Shown: positions 60,355 to 64,000 of the stretch, piece by piece
How positions within the stretch are numbered: the stretch's first letter is position 1
Layout of the letters: each line of letters opens with the position of its first letter
Source: Streptomyces sp. ISL-87
Lineage (GTDB): Bacteria > Actinomycetota > Actinomycetes > Streptomycetales > Streptomycetaceae
NCBI RefSeq assembly: GCF_018614095.1
Contig: NZ_JAGGOY010000007.1
Span: forward strand, 1 to 64,000
Reading direction: 5' to 3'
Length of the DNA: 64,000 nucleotides
Program-made: the position numbers and the translations under genes
The notes under the pieces: generated by a model
The model's database searches: none
What the model was told of the DNA's origin: nothing
Seen by the model: only the letters and a program-made list of their open reading frames with translations

Positions 60355-63237
60355 ATGAGCGAGACGAACACCCCGGCCCCCGAGGCGGCCGAGGCGCACC
60401 GCTACACGGCTGCCATGGCCGCCGACATCGAGGCACGCTGGCAGGACGTATGGGACGCGGAGGGCACGTACGAGGCCCCGAACCCGACCGGTGACCTGGC
60501 CGGGGACGCGGCGGTCGTCGCGCGGCCCAAGAAGTTCATCATGGACATGTTCCCGTACCCGTCCGGCGCGGGGCTGCACGTCGGCCACCCGCTCGGGTAC
60601 ATCGCCACCGATGTCTTCGCCCGCCACCAGCGGATGACCGGCCACAACGTCCTGCACACCCTGGGCTTCGACGCCTTCGGCCTGCCGGCCGAGCAGTACG
60701 CCGTGCAGACCGGTACACACCCGCGCGTGTCGACCGAGGCGAACATCGAGAACATGAAGGTCCAGCTGCGCCGGCTGGGCCTGGGCCACGACAAGCGCCG
60801 GTCGTTCGCGACGATCGACCCGGACTACTACAAGTGGACCCAGTGGATCTTCCTGCAGATCTACAACTCCTGGTACGACGCGGACGCGAAGAAGGCCCGG
60901 CCGATCGCCGAGCTGGTCGCCGCCTTCGAGGACGGCTCCCGTGAGGTTCCCGGTGGCGTCGCGGACGGGCGTGCCTGGGCCGAGCTGACCGCGGGCGAGC
61001 GGGCCGACGTACTGAACGAGCACCGGCTGGCGTACGCCTCGGACGCGCCGGTGAACTGGTGCCCGGGGCTGGGCACCGTACTGGCCAACGAGGAGGTCAC
61101 CGCGGACGGCCGGTCCGAGCGCGGCAACTTCCCGGTGTTCAAGGCCAAGCTGAGCCAGTGGAACATGCGGATCACGGCCTACGCCGACCGCCTGCTGGAC
61201 GACCTGGACGGGCTGGACTGGCCCGACGCCATCAAGCTGCAGCAGCGCAACTGGATCGGGCGCAGCGAGGGCGCGCGCGTCGACTTCGCGGTCGGCGACG
61301 ACGCCATCACGGTGTTCACCACGCGCCCCGACACGCTGTTCGGCGCCACGTACATGGTGCTGGCGCCGGAGCACGAGCTGGTCGAGAAGATCGTCCCGGC
61401 CGAGTGGCCGAGCGGCACGCGCCAGGTGTGGACCGGTGGCGCCGCCACCCCGGGTGAAGCCGTCAACGAGTACCGCAAGCAGGCCGCCTCGAAGTCGGAC
61501 GTCGAGCGCCAGGCCGAGGCCAAGGACAAGACCGGCGTCTTCACCGGCGCGTACGCGACCAACCCGGTCAGCGGTGACCAGGTCCCGGTCTTCATCGCGG
61601 ACTACGTGCTGATGGGCTACGGCACCGGCGCGATCATGGCCGTCCCGGCGCACGACACCCGTGACTTCGCGTTCGCGCAGGCCTTCGAGCTGCCGATGCG
61701 CTGTGTCGTGGAACCCTCGGACGACCGCGACGCCGACCCGGCCGAGTGGGACGACGCGTTCTCCTCGTACGACGGCACCATCGTGAACTCGACGGGCGAG
61801 GGCATCTCGCTGGACGGCCTGGGCGTCGTCGAGGCGAAGGCCGCGATCACCTCGTGGCTGGCCGAGCAGGGCATCGGCGAGGGGACGGTCAACTTCCGCC
61901 TGCGCGACTGGCTGTTCAGCCGTCAGCGCTACTGGGGCGAGCCCTTCCCGATCGTCTACGACGAGGACGGCGTCGCGCACTCGCTGCCCGAGTCGATGCT
62001 GCCGCTGGAGCTGCCCGAGGTCGAGGACTACTCGCCGCGCACCTTCGAGCCGGACGACGCGCTGTCGCAGCCCGAGACCCCGCTGTCCCGCAAGGGGGAC
62101 TGGGTCAACGTGGAGCTGGACCTGGGCCGTGGCGAGGGCGTCAAGCGCTACCGCCGCGAGACCAACACCATGCCGAACTGGGCCGGCTCCTGCTGGTACG
62201 AGCTGCGCTACCTGGACCCGAACAACGCGTCGGCCCTGGTGGACCCGGAGATCGAGCAGTACTGGATGGGCCCGCGCGAGGGCGCGCCGCACGGCGGTGT
62301 CGACCTGTACGTGGGCGGCGCCGAGCACGCGGTGCTGCACCTGCTGTACGCGCGCTTCTGGTCGAAGGTGCTGTTCGACCTGGGTCACGTCTCGTCGGCC
62401 GAGCCGTTCCACAAGCTGTTCAACCAGGGCATGATCCAGGCGTATGCGTACACCGACTCGCGCGGTGTGTACGTCCCGGCGGCCGAGGTCGAGGAGCGCG
62501 ACGGCGGCTACTTCTACCAGGGCGAGCCCGTCAAGCGTGAGCACGGCAAGATGGGCAAGTCCCTGAAGAACGCCGTCACGCCGGACGAGATCTGCGAGGA
62601 GTACGGCGCGGACACCCTGCGCCTGTACGAGATGGCGATGGGTCCGCTGGACGTCTCGCGTCCGTGGGACACCCGCGCCGTCGTCGGCCAGTACCGGCTG
62701 CTGCAGCGTCTGTGGCGCAACATCGTGGACGAGGAGTCGGGCGCGGTGACGGTCGTCGACGCCGAGCCCGGCGAGGACACCCTGCGCGCGCTGCACAAGG
62801 CGATCGACGGGGCCGGCGCGGACCTGGCGGGGCTGCGCTTCAACACCGCCATCGCGAAGATCACCGAGCTGAACAACGCGCTGACGAAGGCGGGCCGCCC
62901 GCTGGAGCGCTCGGTGGCCGAGCGGCTGGTGCTGCTGGTCGCGCCGCTGGCCCCGCACATCGCGGAGGAGCTGTGGCACCGCCTGGGCCACACCGACTCG
63001 GTCGTCCACCAGGACTTCCCGGTCGCGGACCCGGCGTTCGTCGTGGACGAGAGCGTGACGTGTGTCGTTCAGATCAAGGGCAAGGTCAAGGCCCGGCTGG
63101 AGGTCCCGCCGGCGATCTCCGAGGGTGACCTGGAGCAGCTGGCGCTGGCCGACGAGGCGGTCGTGGCGGCGCTGGGCGGCGCGGAGATCCGCAAGGTGAT
63201 CGTGCGCGCGCCGAAGCTGGTGAACATCGTCGTCTGA
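60355..63237 (+). CDS. leuS: Leucyl-tRNA synthetase
   Basis: A 960-residue class I synthetase from ATG 60355; the frame is open to 60289 but that part is the leader. HIGH appears as [14 protein letters not shown], the editing domain around 250-430 ([19 protein letters not shown], the GTG-type [12 protein letters not shown]), and the KMSKS loop as [10 protein letters not shown], so KMGKS replaces KMSKS. The C-terminal anticodon domain follows. Expression is probably set by the leader above. Confidence 0.97.
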   Translation: MSETNTPAPEAAEAHRYTAAMAADIEARWQDVWDAEGTYEAPNPTGDLAGDAAVVARPKKFIMDMFPYPSGAGLHVGHPLGYIATDVFARHQRMTGHNVLHTLGFDAFGLPAEQYAVQTGTHPRVSTEANIENMKVQLRRLGLGHDKRRSFATIDPDYYKWTQWIFLQIYNSWYDADAKKARPIAELVAAFEDGSREVPGGVADGRAWAELTAGERADVLNEHRLAYASDAPVNWCPGLGTVLANEEVTADGRSERGNFPVFKAKLSQWNMRITAYADRLLDDLDGLDWPDAIKLQQRNWIGRSEGARVDFAVGDDAITVFTTRPDTLFGATYMVLAPEHELVEKIVPAEWPSGTRQVWTGGAATPGEAVNEYRKQAASKSDVERQAEAKDKTGVFTGAYATNPVSGDQVPVFIADYVLMGYGTGAIMAVPAHDTRDFAFAQAFELPMRCVVEPSDDRDADPAEWDDAFSSYDGTIVNSTGEGISLDGLGVVEAKAAITSWLAEQGIGEGTVNFRLRDWLFSRQRYWGEPFPIVYDEDGVAHSLPESMLPLELPEVEDYSPRTFEPDDALSQPETPLSRKGDWVNVELDLGRGEGVKRYRRETNTMPNWAGSCWYELRYLDPNNASALVDPEIEQYWMGPREGAPHGGVDLYVGGAEHAVLHLLYARFWSKVLFDLGHVSSAEPFHKLFNQGMIQAYAYTDSRGVYVPAAEVEERDGGYFYQGEPVKREHGKMGKSLKNAVTPDEICEEYGADTLRLYEMAMGPLDVSRPWDTRAVVGQYRLLQRLWRNIVDEESGAVTVVDAEPGEDTLRALHKAIDGAGADLAGLRFNTAIAKITELNNALTKAGRPLERSVAERLVLLVAPLAPHIAEELWHRLGHTDSVVHQDFPVADPAFVVDESVTCVVQIKGKVKARLEVPPAISEGDLEQLALADEAVVAALGGAEIRKVIVRAPKLVNIVV

Positions 63238-63264
63238 CGGCTGTCTGACGGCTGTCTGACGGCT
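63232..63264. repeat. Three 11-bp tandem repeats across the leuS stop
   Basis: GTCTGACGGCT three times without interruption; the first copy includes the TGA stop. Each copy supplies another TGA. Confidence 0.9.
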
Positions 63265-63279
63265 AGGGGTATTCCCGTA

Positions 63280-63320
63280 CGGGCAGGTTGGGGGTTCGAT
63301 TGGAACCCCTGACCTGCCCG
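63280..63320 (+). terminator. Terminator after leuS
   Basis: Outer CGGGCAGGT/ACCTGCCCG and inner GGGGTTC/GAACCCC stems form a long hairpin. Confidence 0.8.
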
Positions 63321-63367
63321 TGGCGTTTACGGTGGAGGGGACGGAAAAAGCAGGGGAAGGGAGCCTC

Positions 63368-64000
63368 ATGGAGGCGGGCGCGGTGGTTCTTGTCTTTGCC
63401 CTGTTGGTGCTGATCGCCCTCTTGGGGCTGGGGGTGTGGGCCACGGTGAAGGTGGTCGGCGCGGCGAAGCGCGGCGTGGACCGGACCGTCACGCAGGCCC
63501 GCCGGGCCGTGGAGGACACCACCTTGAAGGCGAAGAGCTTCGGCCAGGTCGGGGTCACGGCGGCGCTGGCGCAGCTGCGGCTGGACCTGCGGGGGTCGAT
63601 GCGGGCCACGCAGCAGGCGCTGTACCAGGGGGTGCAGGCGGACCCCTCGCTGAAGGAGTCGATCGGGCTGTTCGAGCGGCTGAGCGCGCACGGGCGCGAG
63701 CTGGACGACGAGCTGAAGCGGCTGGAGCAGGAGCCGGATCGCAAGCGGATAGCCGACCGTCTGCCTGACCTGCGGGAACGGACCGCCAAGATCACCGAGT
63801 CGGCGGACTCCCTGCGATGGGCCGCCCGCGACCGCGCCCGCCGTTTCGCGGAGGACGACCTGTCGGCGCTGTCGGCACAGATCGAGGTCGAGTCCGGGGC
63901 GCTGCGGGACTGGTCGCGGGAGTCGGTGGACGACCTGACCGCTGCCGCCGCGGCGTGGGACGCCAGTCAGCCGCCGCCGGCCCAGGCGCCTCCCGCAGCA
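63368..64000 (+). CDS. Partial membrane-anchored coiled-coil protein
   Basis: Open from ATG 63368 (GGGAGC upstream) to the window edge, 211 residues so far. A first hydrophobic helix (VVLVFALLVLIALLGLGVWA) is followed by a long charged helical region (DRTVTQARRAVEDTTLKAKS, LFERLSAHGRELDDELKRLE, and so on) likely to be coiled coil, and then an Ala/Pro-rich part. Family not recognised; conserved next to leuS in Streptomyces from memory. Confidence 0.75.
   Translation, partial: MEAGAVVLVFALLVLIALLGLGVWATVKVVGAAKRGVDRTVTQARRAVEDTTLKAKSFGQVGVTAALAQLRLDLRGSMRATQQALYQGVQADPSLKESIGLFERLSAHGRELDDELKRLEQEPDRKRIADRLPDLRERTAKITESADSLRWAARDRARRFAEDDLSALSAQIEVESGALRDWSRESVDDLTAAAAAWDASQPPPAQAPPAA

Overview
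The window is high-GC actinobacterial DNA, almost certainly from Streptomyces. The evidence is frequent GTG starts, very GC-rich third codon positions, a clp/mre/obg gene order that matches (from memory) the S. coelicolor SCO2571-SCO2620 region in reverse numbering, and spore-wall genes of the SCO2583/SCO2584 families. It has two parts: an accessory integrative element (about 1-9400, left end outside the window) and a conserved core chromosome block (9590-64000).

Accessory element. Its right end is a tRNA-Gly gene (9329-9399, minus strand), followed inward by an integrase and an excisionase gene. The left part holds two paralogous zinc-ribbon proteins, a membrane protein, and a HutC-type GntR repressor. 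The repressor faces a five-gene operon of small proteins plus a second GntR regulator, with two CTAG...CTAG operator-like palindromes between them. This layout recalls actinomycete integrative and conjugative elements (AICEs), but no tra, spd or intact rep gene is present and the integrase carries two single-base frameshifts, so the element looks stranded. Cargo includes an Imm32-like protein, a GNAT-like protein, and a clearly AT-richer two-gene operon (5367-7644). That operon encodes a reverse transcriptase with a helical-repeat C-terminus and a membrane-anchored protein with a SMODS-associated-type NUDIX domain. Thirty bases downstream lies a symmetrical 150-nt hairpin (7675-7824) in which five arm differences are G.U-compatible on the plus strand. 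RT plus NUDIX plus structured RNA is the best candidate here for an undescribed, probably anti-phage, system.

Core block. In order: tRNA-Pro; tig; clpP1-clpP2 (with a ClgR-like box) and clpX; a small secreted Cys protein and a Gln/Pro-rich membrane protein; valS; folC-DUF4233-ndk; the mreB / mreC-mreD-PBP2-RodA morphogenesis cluster; a CYTH/CHAD protein; two radical-SAM-related genes flanking a repetitive membrane protein; an RNase E/G with long Ala/Glu/Arg repeats; rplU-rpmA-obgE; a cell-wall glycopolymer (teichoic-acid-like) cluster of GT2, galE, GT4, TagF-like fusion, DPM-like GT2 and GtrA; proB and proA; the SCO2583/SCO2584-type spore-wall genes; an M48 peptidase; nadD, an LCP-like protein, rsfS and a phosphatase. 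The right end has two identical tRNA-Ala genes, then leuS behind a Leu-rich leader peptide and terminator, and a partial membrane-anchored coiled-coil gene.

Functionally the core block couples protein quality control, cell-wall elongation and sporulation-wall assembly with wall-polymer synthesis and translation. Many transcription units end in long perfect GC hairpins. All calls are by reading the sequence; no database search or folding program was run.
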